Assembly: GCF_947179165.1 (NCBI RefSeq)
Contig: NC_077242.1
Span: 24,257,097 to 24,321,096 of the forward strand
DNA length: 64,000 bases
Reading direction: 5' to 3'
DNA from: Solanum dulcamara
Taxonomy: Eukaryota > Streptophyta > Magnoliopsida > Solanales > Solanaceae
Of this stretch, positions 21,452 to 32,768 are shown in pieces. The notes under the pieces are model-generated. The model made no database searches, was not told the DNA's origin, and saw only the letters and a list, made by a program, of their open reading frames with translations. The translations under genes were made by a program, and so were the position numbers. Positions within the stretch are counted from its first letter, which is position 1. Each line of letters starts with the position of its first letter.

Positions 21452-21880
21452 ATCATCCTCTTATACCGTACCCGGCCCACTGTGGGACTCGGTGTTACAA
21501 ATATATCATTATGTTTTCGTATGCATGTCTATCTATTGTATCCGTCCCTTTAGTGAGGGACTCGGTGAAGAGAGTAGCGTACATATAGTGTACAGTTATA
21601 CTGTATCCGGCCCATCATGGGACTCGGTGCCATCCTTATATCATCATATATATCATACCATACCTGGCCCTCTAGTGAGGGACTCCGTGTCATCATATTA
21701 TTGTATACGACATCATCTCAAATACGGCCTGGGACTCAGTGAATTATCATATAATCGCATTATCATATCATCATATACGGCATTATCCCCTCATATATGG
21801 CATCATACCATACCCGGCCTGGGACTTAGTGAAAGAAGTAGTAAAGCTGTGCATGACAACATTCTCGGCCCATTATGAGA
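21452..21880 (-). repeat. Array of quasi-palindromic CCCGGCC/GGGACTCGGTG motifs in sL2
   Basis: Six or seven irregularly spaced copies of a roughly 26 bp motif occur, for example CCCGGCCCACTGTGGGACTC near 21472 and CCGGCCCATCATGGGACTCG near 21608. Others lie near 21546, 21665, 21724, 21817 and 21867. Each is a short inverted repeat (GGCCCA..TGGGAC or CCCTCTAGTGAGGG) followed by TCGGTG. The same kind of array is in the GyP LTR. Confidence 0.75.
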
Positions 21881-23479
21881 CTTGAAGAAAGAGGTGTTAC
21901 AGTATGTACGAGTAGAGTAGTGAGAAACCATATGCAATTTAAATCATCATCTAAGACTTAATAAAACAGTCAAGTGAACCATCACTGGAAGACCAGAGTA
22001 CCAATCGTCTCAAGTACTCTCTAAATATCATTAAGGATCATATTCGCTGGAGCCTCAGGAATTATAGACATGTATCGAGACAAACCTCAAAAACTTATGG
22101 AATTAGATATGTTCATCATCTTAGAGACATTAGAAGTAGGAGTGTATACATCCAACTACTATTCAATACATAGAAGACTCGAGGGTAGTAGCTCGACTAC
22201 TTTATGAGTTTTAACATCTCGAAGTGAACAAGAATCACAGTTCACACTTGGAACTTATGAATGGACTTACCCTAAGCTCATATACATATCATTCCTTACT
22301 TATATCTAATACATGCCAAAAGAAAAGAGAGATAGCTTTATATACACTACTTTTTGTCATGTAAAAGACTTACAAGGCAATAACTCAGCTATTATAGGAG
22401 TTCTAACATCCCAAAGTAAATAAGATTTATGAATCATACTTGGGGTTCTATGAATGAAATTATCCCCATATTTCATATACAAACAACTTAAGACTAAGAC
22501 ATGCCAAGAGAAAAGAAAGATAGGTTCACATACCTTTTATGGATTACTCTTAACCGCGCTTGCCTCGTCGTCCTCTGAACCTATTTAACACGGAAGTAAA
22601 CTAATTTCAATAACCCTTGAATTTCCATCTTCCATAAATACAATTAATCCTCCATAGGAATCATTTCCTTATTTGCCTTTCTCGACTAGTTTATTAGTTA
22701 GTCGAGAAGTTAACGGAAATTGGGCAGCATCTCCCTTATAACCTACCCTATCTGAACTTCCAATTACATCTTCAATTAGTACAGAAAACCAATAACAACA
22801 ATCAGCAGCTATGTATAAGTAAATCACTTCAATATTATACAATACAAACTCCAAACAATTCGCCCAAAATCACGATACCAAAATAAAGTTTTTAATCGTT
22901 AATTTGTAAAATCTTTAACCATACGGAATGGAGGGTTATGTTGCTGCAACCATAAGCACCCATACCTCTTTTGACCCACATTCCATCCCTGCAACAAGCA
23001 GTTAAACCATCTCCAAAGACAACACCACAATCATAACAACACTATGCAACTTTAACAACTTTAACTCGGCTAGAACGACTTTGATTTTGTTTGTTCACAA
23101 CGTCCAGCATACTTACGCAATTTTTCCTACTTATAGCTTCATTTAAAATAAGTAATGTACTCCATAACAACATCATTAACTCCTACTCGAAAGGGAGAAC
23201 CTTACCTTGCCAAAACTCACCTCGGAAGCTCTCTAACGTGGACTAAATTGTGGTGGCTGCTTGTTACCCTTTTGTTGCTGCTCCAAATCATTAATTTATG
23301 TTATTAACACCCCCAATTGACTGAGGAATACCTTAAATAATTAATTCATGGAGAAAAACTCAAAAGCTTACCTTGGCAGCACCTAGGCCGTAGCTCCCCT
23401 CTCTTCTTTCTCTCAAGTTTTCTCCAAGAATTGTAAGTGTACAAGTTGAAGAAAATGACTTCTTATTTATCTTAACATA

Positions 23480-23490
23480 CATATATACAC
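23480..23490 (-). promoter_or_regulatory. Probable TATA box of sL2
   Basis: The minus strand reads GTGTATATATG. The corresponding place in the GyP LTR has a (TA)11 run, and the dyad at 23505-23535 lies just upstream in the direction of transcription. Inference from position; no start site is known. Confidence 0.45.
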
Positions 23491-23504
23491 CTCCTTAGGA
23501 GGGT

Positions 23505-23535
23505 ACACATGTCATCCCCTAAGGGTGACACGTGT
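23505..23535. promoter_or_regulatory. Dyad with a G-box in sL2 U3
   Basis: ACACATGTCA (23505-23514) and TGACACGTGT (23526-23535) are inverted repeats with one mismatch around an 11 bp centre. The right arm contains CACGTG (23529-23534), the bZIP/bHLH G-box. It lies about 15-20 bp upstream of the TATA region on the minus strand. The GyP LTR keeps degenerate copies (ACATGTC, GACATGT, GACATGTGTC). Confidence 0.55.
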
Positions 23536-23619
23536 CCAGCCCCTATTGGGCCAACACATCCATGAGGTCACTCCTAGGCTGCCAAGTAGTAGGTGGGGGT
23601 CCACCCCAAGCTGCTGCAT

Positions 23620-23686
23620 CACCTACTTGATCCTAAGTAGGTGAATCACCTGCTGCCACATGTCCAAGTAGGTGCATCACCTACTT
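23620..23686. repeat. Two adjacent perfect 9 bp hairpins (CACCTACTT/AAGTAGGTG) in sL2
   Basis: CACCTACTT 23620-23628 pairs with AAGTAGGTG 23635-23643 (6-nt loop). AAGTAGGTG 23666-23674 pairs with CACCTACTT 23678-23686 (3-nt loop, CAT). The four 9-mers have alternating orientation. Confidence 0.8.
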
Positions 23687-24000
23687 ACCTCTTTTTCATG
23701 GGTTCATAATCTTGTCTCACTTTAAGAACCTATGTAATCCTTGCTACCTAAGATCGACATGTACTCAAGTAGCTTAAGTATGTAAGGCATCCAAGTTGGT
23801 AGCTTGCGCAAGTAAGTCGAGCTCCATGACCTCTTTACTTAGCCTCCAACTCTCTTCACATCCTTCCAATACTATTTCCAATCATTATGGACAGCCTCAT
23901 CCTCCGTTACTTATGAGTATGTGATAACATCATGGACCACATGGTAGCTCTAGAAAAGCTAAATAGATGTTCCCGTATACCTAAAGTGCTGGGTATACCA

Positions 24001-24543
24001 ATTTCCCACTCATTGAATTGTTTTGACATTTCACAAAGACCATCTTAGATATATATATGTAATTTTATTTGTTGAGCTTGTTCCTCTAGCAAAGATTGGT
24101 TCACTATTTCTTCTTCATCAAAACTCTCTTCTTGCAGGAACTTGCTCTCTTCTTTTATTTTGGGGTTCATCCCGAATATTGGCTAAGTTTGTAACTTGTT
24201 GACCATTAAAAGCTTCAACCTACATCTCTGTGAGCTTAACATTAATCTCTTCCAATGTATTTGTTGTTCCGTTGACCTCTCTCTCACCACTACATTATTC
24301 TTCTCTAGATGCTTCAGTATATCAACAATTTCCAATAGTATTGCCCCCATTACTTCATTACTCCTATCAGCATCACAAGTAACAAAAGAATAATTACAAA
24401 AGGGGATCATAGAAGGGGAAATAGATTTAGGATTACCATTTCCATGGTCATCTTGAGTTCTTGACCACCATATATATTATAATTATTTCACTCAAAGGGT
24501 TAGTGAGGTGCACACTACCCATTCTCGGGAATATTATAATATT
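24001..24543. other. Unassigned segment between sL2 and the copia end
   Basis: AT-rich DNA with one 75-codon minus-strand open stretch (24183-24410) that has no motif I know; its text is charged and helix-like (ILLEIVDILKHLEKNNVVVR). It may be the outer part of the copia CoH or the host of its insertion. I do not call a gene. Confidence 0.4.
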
Positions 24544-24679
24544 TTACCACAAATGGGGTCCTCCATAATTTAGACAAGGATCACTATAGTAAGAATATAT
24601 ATTATTCAATAAATTTAAATTGCACGATATCATATTAAGAATGATAAGTAAAAGTACTACTATGGAAACAAGACCTAGG

Positions 24680-24989
24680 ATAGTGTCTATCTTCCCTCCG
24701 CAAGCTAGTGTAGGGATTTCAGATAACACCTAGCTTTATGCATAACACCTTAAATTGATGCTTAGGAAATCCTTTTGTGAGTGTATCCATAATTTGAATC
24801 TTGGAAGGAATGAATGTGGTTTCTATTTCACCATGAACACCTTTTCGTGCACAAAATGGTAATCAAGTTTAACATGCTTAGTGTGAGAAAGTAATATCAA
24901 ATTTGCATGATATGGAGAGCACTGATAATATCAGTGAACAACAATGGAGGACAAGATTAGGAAATTCTAATATTTTTGAAGAGCACTAA
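24680..24989 (-). pseudogene. Copia CoH: RNase H C-terminus and 3' end
   Basis: Reading down from about 24930 the minus strand gives ISAI then TKHVKLDYHFV, the end of Ty1/copia RNase H (family text: ISLASNP..TKHIEIDYHFVRE), then HGEIETTFIPSKIQIMDT and the closing LTKGFPKHQF..LGV text. In the family this is the last conserved block before the 3' LTR. A purine-rich run follows (GCGGAGGGAAGATAG, complement of 24690-24704). The reading is interrupted at 24989 by solo LTR sL3. On the far side gag text appears, so protease, integrase and RT are missing: an internally deleted element. Confidence 0.8.
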
Positions 24990-27328
24990 TGTAAAATCCT
25001 GAAATAATCAAACTTTGATTAGTCCTTGAGAACTAGAGAAAAGCCAAGTTTTTGATTTAGAGAAGTCCAACGAGTGCCATATAGGGCCCATAGAAGTTTC
25101 TATGATCCATAAGAGGGACTCGTACAACTACCAATATTTAGTGAAATTTGAGTTGGTGAGACTCCTTTTATTGATGACTTCTACAGCTTGTAGAAGTTTC
25201 TACAGACCATAGGAAAAGTCCATTTTAGTAATCTTGAAGCCTAGTGTTATACCCATTCCATGAGCCCAAGTATATGACCCGTCTAAATGACTATTACCCA
25301 TAGGGTAATATCATATACCCAATTTCACATTCTAGTAGCTACTGGAATGTGCACCAAGTTTCATAGGCCTAGTCTACATACCTTAATAAGCTCTGAGAAC
25401 CGTACAAGAGTCCATAGACCCTATCCCTCTTGAGAACCCCAATCTGAGCAGCATGTACGACCATCAAAGGGTCTATGACCCATATATAGGTCTAGAACCA
25501 ATATGGAAAACTAGTAGCTCTAATATTTTGTACACCATTTCCTACAAGGGGTATTCTATGGCCCATAATAGTTCCTTCGATCCATGGAACAACCCATAGA
25601 TGGCCCAAAGTTGGTTTTAATAAAGGGTAATTTATTTTTTTCCCACTTTTACCAAACCAAAACCATGATATTTTGGGACTAATTTGATTCCCTTATCAGT
25701 ATCTTATGTGCATTTAGCCCTCATTAAAACTTAGAAACTTTAAATCAAGGATTGGAGAAGACAAAAGCTAGGGTTCAAGTATAGTAATTGTGTTCTTTGA
25801 TTTTTGCCAAGAATGTCTTCCTTCTAGGTATGTAAGGATAATCATAGCATTAGATTGAGTTCATCCTCGCACCCTATATCTTAATTCCATAATTGAAGAG
25901 TTCAAGTAGGAGTTTCAATCCTGTATATTGAGTTTTCGAGCTAGTTAAGCTCCTCCCATTGAGTTTTCTGTGTATTTGATTCTATTGCGATTATCCCCAT
26001 AAATCAAGTTCTTGAATTGTTATTCATGTTTATATTCACATGAACCCTAGTTGATTATTTACAATTTCTTTTACTAAGCATTGTTTGAGTTGATGAATGA
26101 TGTAATTTCATGTCTTAATTGAGAAAGGAGTTTTGAGCATAATATATTACTTGAGTTGTGAAGTCTTTCATTCACTGATTTTAAGCATGATCCATATCAA
26201 GTCTAAATGAATTTTATTATTTATGCATCTAATTATCTTGAGACTAAGTTGAGAAGCCAAAGCTAGATTTTATGCATTCACTGAGTTGAGAAGTATAACT
26301 CTTTTTAAAGAGAATGTATAGAGTTTTAGAAAAGTTGAGCTAAATTGAGTATAAGTCCATTGAGACTAAATGAGTTATTATTTTGAGTATTTACTCATTT
26401 GAGTATATGAACATTAATGCATATTATTTTGGGAGTGGTATTGAGCATCGATTTGGGTAAGATTTTAGATAATTCAAATCCCATAAACTACTTAGACAGT
26501 GTTGGATAGGACTTGCTGTTGGTTCATGCAATTCCTCACTTCAGTCTCTGATACGGACTTTTATAGGGTCTATGAGATGATTTTGCGTCCCTTTCCTTGA
26601 CAAGGTATTGGATAAATATGGAAACAAGAGCAGTTTATAGTATCATCAAGAGGCTCACATTGATGGTTGCCAATTAGAGAAAATTCCTAAAGAGAAAATA
26701 TTATTTCATACTAAGTTACATCTACTTATCATATTTTGTAAAGCATTGACTTATTTCATAATTTCAAGCTTTAATTTAGTTGAGTGACTTCGCTATTAAT
26801 TCCATTTAGTATTTCTAAGTATGTTCCTTTAAGCTATTTTAGATACCATACATTCCATGTACCAACGTCTTTCGACGTTGAATTATTTTATAATATAGAT
26901 ACAGGTGTTAGAGATCCTCAATTGGCGCATCATTGAAGGTCAGTTTCCTTCCAACTTTGGTGAGACCTCCTTGCTTTTGGAGGAACTCTTTTTTACTTTT
27001 ATTCATTATTTGTTTATTAGTCCTTTGAGGTAGCTATGAGCCTATCCTGGGAGTCAGTTAGAGGCTTCATAGATATAGACAGAGCTGAGATGTTCATTCT
27101 GTTTTTTAGAGATTTTATTTAAAGTTTCTTATATATATATTTCAAAGTATTTGCAACTAATTATTGAGAAGCGCTATTCTTATTTTATACTTGTGTAACC
27201 ATCTTGTTGATGTTTATATCTCAGTTGAGTATTCTACTGAGTAGTTAGCCAGGTCAAGGGTTTGCTTGCAAACAAACAATGGTTTCTGAGCGTCGACCAC
27301 GGCTAGGGTGTAGACTCGAGGCATGACA
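24990..27328 (+). mobile_element. Solo LTR sL3 (2,339 bp) inserted in copia CoH
   Basis: Begins TGTAAAATCCTG and ends CGAGGCATGACA. Flanks are ACTAA (24985-24989) and ACTGA (27329-27333), a target duplication with one change. The 3' third matches sL4 (GGTGTTAGAGATC.., then GGTGAGACCTCC; near 26905-26975 against 41818-41890), so both belong to one gypsy LTR family. No internal region is attached. The text is otherwise without genes; motifs such as CTATGACCCATA repeat in the first 600 bp. Confidence 0.9.
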
Positions 27329-27333
27329 ACTGA

Positions 27334-28096
27334 TATAAACATCTTCTTCAACCCTTTTATTGCCTTTATCTATGGTAATAACTACCACACCCTCATTCTT
27401 GTGATTTTTGGGTCACGAAGTTCATGGTTAGAGTTGGTGCTTCTTGCTTGTCCCCAGCTTCCCTCATTTTGAGTCCCCTAAGAGTATTAACAAACTAATT
27501 AAATGTGGGATAAGGATCCTTAGTTATTATAATAGTTCAAAGGGTCATATATTTTCTTCCAAGACCACGATGTAGGATTTCACTGGGTTGTTGTTGTTGA
27601 TATTTTTTTCTAAAGGTTTGAGTATAGCCATGAGGTTATAACAAATTCCTTTAAATTCCTTTATGCATTCATCTATGGATTTCGTTCCCAGTTTCATACT
27701 CTAAAGTTGTTACTTATATTGAAACTCCTTATCCTTGCATGCTAGTAGATAGGTATCTTCAACACAAGCCCATATATGTATTGCTGTAGTACATCATATG
27801 ATCAGGAGCATGGACTCTTCCATCATTGTTGTAGAAAGTCAACTCCAAACTAGAACATCGCATTCTTTTGAGCAGTAATTGGGGGTTAGGAATTGCCTCA
27901 ACTTTCTTATCTAATATGTTCATTAATAGGGGTTATCCTTCGATGATCTCATCAATATTTGAGGTTTGCATTAATTGAAGGATTTATGTCCTCCAAAATA
28001 AGTAATTTGACGGCTTCAGCTTAATAGAACAAATTGCTATAAATTTATGAAGTAAAGATGGTGAAAGGTCTAAGGAGTATTTGAGGATGAGGCCAT
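27334..28096 (-). pseudogene. Copia CoH gag (UBN2/DUF4219-like)
   Basis: The minus strand starts with ATG at 28096 and reads MASSSNTP, then KPSNYLFWRT, the N-terminal DUF4219-type text of plant copia Gag (family: L.G.NY..W). Further down are NPLLMNILDKK near 27930-27900, ELTFYNNDGRVHAPDHMMYY near 27850-27790 and the ECIKEFKGIC..LMAI text near 27665-27610, typical of the UBN2 domain. Stops and shifts occur throughout. It ends at sL3. Gag would have assembled cytoplasmic particles. Confidence 0.8.
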
Positions 28097-28146
28097 GTCT
28101 ATTGTTTAAGGAGGAATATCTTGAGGATTATGTTAATTGAGCATAA

Positions 28147-28158
28147 GCTACTGATATC
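28147..28158 (-). promoter_or_regulatory. Degraded primer-binding site of copia CoH
   Basis: The minus strand reads GATATCAGTAGC followed by TTATGCTC, which aligns with TGGTATCAGAGC, the tRNA-Met site used by many plant copia elements. It lies 50 bp upstream of the gag ATG, the right place. The CoH 5' LTR should start at about 28162 going right. Confidence 0.6.
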
Positions 28159-28332
28159 TTGAAGAAAATAATAATAAAAGAATTGTAATTTATTTCAGTT
28201 TTTCTTGAGTATAATACACTTTACTGACTTTTATTATATATATAGTAAGCAAAAGAGTTGTTTAAGTGTATAATGTCTTTTCTAATTAGTTATTAGGTAG
28301 GTTAAAGTCACACGACCTAGGATAGTATTCTA
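28159..28332 (-). repeat. Probable short 5' LTR of copia CoH
   Basis: This AT-rich stretch directly follows the primer site. The block GACCTAGGATAGT..CTATC (28310-28332) recurs beside the RNase H end (24680-24697), as expected for the outer edge of two LTRs. That would make the LTR only about 170 bp. The rest of the two copies does not align clearly, so the limits are tentative. Confidence 0.4.
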
Positions 28333-29325
28333 TCCAGGTTAGAAGTGTCTATCAATACTAACTTGTCAAGTCCAAATTCAAATGTATTTGAATGATAAAA
28401 CTGATGCACAAGAAAATTAACTTGTGATGACCACTCTTCCTGCCAAATAGCAAGGTTGTAGATGTGTAAGAATTCATAACGATTATTCATCCACCGAAAT
28501 TATGATACAAAATAAAGCGATATTCAATCATGATATAGTAGCCAAATCATTCTTTATCATTCATATTCATCTTCCCAATTGTAAGGGTATTTCAAAGTCA
28601 TTGTTCATTTAAGAAAATGTGTTTAAAGATCATTATTCAATTTTCAATTTCAAACCCATACTTAGGAAAAATCACATTAAAACCATCATTTGAAATTCAG
28701 TTCAATACCTCATATATAGAGTAACTCATATGCACATACATATATCATAGAATAAAATAAAATACAAAGATTTGATGTGAGCTTGTCTTGCTAACACATA
28801 AAACCTCACTCAAACTATCATTATAATCAAAATAGGTTTTCAAAGCAGGCATGAGCGAAATCTCACTACCACTTTCAAACATAAGCTCCAAGATTTATAC
28901 AATCACTCTTTACATGCTATAGATAATCACTCTATATTCAATTAGCGTTATAAAGATTATAACTTTGATCGAACTCCATAATCTCCACGCTCTTCATGCA
29001 GAAACAAGGGTTTACGCCTAAAATGGTTTTCTTGACAATTCAAATCAACACCTAATGTTCTAATGCTTAATTTCAATGGGCTACTGGATCTGTAACTTGT
29101 GCAATAAATATTGTAAGAGATCAAGGGTCTTACCTCTTGAAGTTTCCCTAAAATTTTCGTTTAGGTAATCTAATTAATAACTCATTCTAATTAATGGCTA
29201 AGTGATAACTTAGTGAATTAAAATGAAATAAACTGATCACTACCTTTATTTTATTGATCAATTTATTCCCTAAGATAGTGACACTGTGTTTGCTTTAGTA
29301 AATTAATAAACTGTTCTAATGGTCA
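28333..29325. other. Unassigned AT-rich DNA
   Basis: No coding motif, LTR terminus or repeat is recognised. Phrases such as AGGGTCTTACCTCTTGAAG (29126-29146) are reminiscent of minus-strand gypsy LTR text, so it may be an old LTR. It is the presumed host DNA between CoH and GyF. Confidence 0.4.
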
Positions 29326-32300
29326 TGTAATACCTTCTAGGTCATTTCCTCCATTTTTAGTCATTTAAGCATGTTGATATTTCCTATAGAGATCCAAAGT
29401 TATTTATAACTTATTGGAAGTGATAGTCCAGTTGATTGATTGTTTGTTTTGATTTTGTGCAAATTTCTGTGTTTGGAGCTTTTAAAACTTGAATGATTGA
29501 CTTTGGTCAAAACTGCAGGTAAGCTGCCTCAAAATGGAATTCTAACAGTTCCATTAGCTCCTGAATGTCTAGATTTGTCTACAAGAGTCTTCCATTTAAT
29601 TCTCAAAGATTCCAAGTTCATCTCGAGCTCTCTTTTGGAATTTTACTTAAAATGGAGCTTCAATATGGGACCCATTTTTTATTAAGGTGACCTCAGTTGA
29701 AAGTTTTTAAAGTTTTATTGAGTTTGGAATATTTTTTTACTTAGGTAGCATATTCAGTTTGCATTGGTGGGACCCCAAACTATTTTAAAACTTTTGACGG
29801 AGACTTGGAATTTTAAATCTCAAGTGATGGCCCATCAGTAGGTGGTGAAATCTCTCTCACAAAGCCTACACTCACACTTACAGAGATGCTCTTATGGAGA
29901 ACTGGTCACACTTGCGAAGGTGCCAAGGTCAGAAAATTTCATTCATGTGGAGGGGCCTTCGCTCCTATAGGCTCACTTCAGTAGAGCTGGGTTTGCTCCT
30001 ACGGTGCTGACCATTCCTGTTGACCGTCGTTCATGTGAATCTTTTTCTACACCAGTGGTGTCATATCTATAACATTGGGGTCTCCAGTGCGGCGATTATA
30101 GTGATTTACGTCACTAAAGTCCATACTCATTTCAGTTCATTTGGGATCTATTCAAAGTGTACCTCCGATTGAGGTAATTCAAAGTACGTTTGATCTAAAA
30201 TTGGCATGGGTTTGTAATGGAAAATTTGGAGAAGTATGCAGGATGTTGGTTTGAGGTAATTTCTATCCCACAAGGATTGCCCAAGCTTTGTTATAGTGCT
30301 TTAATGGTGAGTAAATTTCATAGATTGTTTTTGGTCAATGTTGAGTTCTAATTGTGCCATTTTTGTAGCACAAGTTTTTAGGCTAGTTTAGGACCTTCTG
30401 ATAGAGTCAAATTCGAGATTCCTAGCATTGGGTTCCATACTTTTATTTGTGACCCAATTTTGGGTCTGTCTTTGACTGTTGTGATTTGGGTATCAAACTA
30501 TTCGTATTGAAGTCATTTTAGTAGCATAGTGGTGATTGGAGTTTATTCACAAGGTAAAAGGTTTAGTTCAGCAGATTGGAAGTATGCATGTTCAACTTTA
30601 AGGTAGGATACGATCTACCCTTCTTGATTGTGCTCTTTTTGATGATTTATAGTATGATTTTCATGTATAATGGGACCATGGTCGGGTTTAGGACTCCTTC
30701 CCTTGTTTCATCTATTGATTCTCCTAGGTGCTTTTGACTTGCTTGAGTGGTGAAATCTATAACCTAGGCTAGTAATGCCTTGTTGTTGGTGTAGTAATCC
30801 TCTTTAGATTTGATGTTTGAGGCCTTAGTATAGGTTTTGAAATAGGTTCCTTAGATTGCATTTTAACACCAACTTAGCTATATGTTACTCCCTGTGTTGA
30901 TTTCTTCGGTTGGATAACCTTTACTAGTGCTTGAGCCTTAGTTATTTGTGATAGTGATAGGCTGGCTTAGCTGGGTTCAATTGTTGGTTGAGAAGTATGT
31001 GCAGGGTAAGGTATCGATCCTTGAGTTATCTCCCTTGTTGAATATTGAACTTCTCTTTGATTCCCATATTGTTTGATCATGTTAAATAGTAATTCCTAGT
31101 TATATTGATGCATATGGTTTGGCCTGAGGCCTTAGTCAAGGATCAGATGGATCTGGGTCAGTTTTCTACGCTCAGAGAGTAGGATAATTTTAGTAATGTA
31201 CCTTTTCTTATTTGGTTGTTATTTTCTAGATACTGGTGATGGAATGCATTGCATTGACACCGATTTTCACGTGTTTTGTAGTATGATCCTAGCTTATGCA
31301 TTGGTTGTTCATCATCATTTTTGAGGAAGGCTATTTTCACACTGTTAATCTTTTAAACTGGTTTTAACGAGAGTCATACAACATGGACTTCTTTGATATG
31401 CTGATTTTTGAGACATACAAGGCATCATAGACATGCTTCCTTCTTACTTTGAAACATTAGAGGCATCTAGGATATGCTCAATTTTTACTTGACTAGCTAG
31501 TTCGCCATGGCCTTTTCCTGCATTGGTTTGGCTATATGTAGCTTTATTACATGGATGGAGAAGATCCCAAATGATTGATTACATAAGTCCTATTTTAGGC
31601 ACATGCAAGCTATACAGACTTATCGCGTCTTCTATGAGACCCTATAGCTATTAGATCCACTAAATAAGAAGAGGGAGCTACATGGATCCTACATTGTGAG
31701 CCAAGGGATGGGGTAGGGGTATATGTTTTTTTTCAATATGAACTTGTTATGGATAACACTAGTGACAAATGGTACTTGGGATTTTACTACATAACTTTCA
31801 TTTGTATGCATCACCAATCTTTAGGGTTGTTTTTTGCACTTGGCAATCTTAGGTGGGGCAATTGGGTTAAGTTTGTTGTTGAGTAACTTCCAGGATTATA
31901 GAGGTCTAGTTAGGTTATTGTTTTACTATATTTGTGTATTATTGTGTTGTATTGATAATCATATATATATATATGTATTGTTCAGACTTGTGTTGAAGTT
32001 TGTACTCCCTAATTGGTAGAGTTTGATTGGCTTTTAGGATGTTTTGGTGAATAGTGGTGATTAATGCCAAGTTCTTTATAGTTTGTTAACTTGCATAGTG
32101 TAGACCCTATTTTGATTAGGTTGTTGAGATAGCGCTTCCAGGTATATTATTTTGCATCCGTCTCTATCTCATTTAATCTATTAATTTGGCTTTGATATCC
32201 TATATTACCTTGTGATATATGTTCTTTAGTTGTTTGTACTGTACTTTCCCTTTTACCAATTATTTGTACTTGCATTATCTATGGAGCTCAGTCGACCTAT

Positions 32301-32753
32301 TTCTACTGGGTACCATTTATTTGGTTTTCATACTATATTTTTAACCCTACGTGTCATAGTATGAGTTGTCACTGTTGATTTTGATATCATATGGAGCAAC
32401 TTTTGGGATTCAGAGATTTGACATGAGATCCTGATGTTCAGAGTTCCCATTCTCCTTTTGTGGCGGCTGGATATGTCTTTATTTGGTATTTAGAGACTTG
32501 CCTATATATATTTGCAATACCTTGTATCTCATATTTTGAATTAGTAGCTCGATCAGCTGCTGATATCATGTCTTGGATGTCATTATATTTTTATGCTATC
32601 TATCTCTTTCATTTGGTTTCTTTGCTTCTTAATTTTTATATAATTCTCTTTCGCATTATAGCCCATTTCTTCTGGTTTCGATCTATGGGTTGGTCTTACC
32701 TACTGGTGGGATGTTAGTAGGTTACGTCATGGTCTGATATTTTGGGTATGATA
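29326..32753 (+). repeat. 5' LTR of gypsy GyF (3,428 bp)
   Basis: Starts TGTAATACCTTCTAGGTCA and ends TTTGGGTATGATA three bases before a perfect primer site. The first 500 bp align with the GyA LTR (GGAGCTTTTAAAACTTGAAT against 7333-7352; GACTTTGGTCAAAACT), but there is no 29-30 bp minisatellite, so it is a related subfamily. No gene is seen inside; the 60-85 codon open stretches (29497, 31834, 32460) have no motif. The partner LTR is not in the window. Confidence 0.8.
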
Positions 32754-32756
32754 AGT

Positions 32757-32768
32757 TGGTATCAGAGC
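32757..32768 (+). promoter_or_regulatory. Perfect primer-binding site of GyF
   Basis: TGGTATCAGAGC, 12 of 12 to the initiator tRNA-Met complement, 3 bp after the LTR end. It fixes the plus orientation. Confidence 0.92.

Larger units (their letters stand above)
20840..24000 (-). mobile_element. Solo LTR sL2 (3,161 bp, minus strand)
   Basis: On the minus strand it starts TGGTATACCCAGCAC (position 24000) and ends GGGTCGGGGCATGACA (position 20840). The whole length aligns with the 3' LTR of GyP (61748-58255), including the repeated CCCGGCC..GGGACTCGGTG motifs, the TATA region and the CACATGTC block. No internal region or second LTR adjoins it. Flanking pentamers are ATTTT (20835-20839) and ATTTC (24001-24005), a possible target duplication with one change; since both flanks are AT-rich the match is only moderate evidence. 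Confidence 0.88.

Noticed and set aside
21438..21878. 146-codon open stretch in sL2 as a protein gene
   Set aside because: It covers the repeated GGCCC..GGGACTCGGTG motifs of the LTR. The frame is not kept in the GyP LTR.
21452..21880. CRISPR-like array
   Set aside because: Spacing is irregular, repeats vary, and this is plant LTR sequence; no cas genes.
24183..24410. 75-codon minus-strand frame as a gene fragment
   Set aside because: Charged helix-like text but no recognisable family, and it lies between two transposon ends; left as unassigned.
32460..32717. 85-codon hydrophobic frame as a small membrane protein
   Set aside because: T-rich LTR text just upstream of the GyF primer site; chance hydrophobicity.
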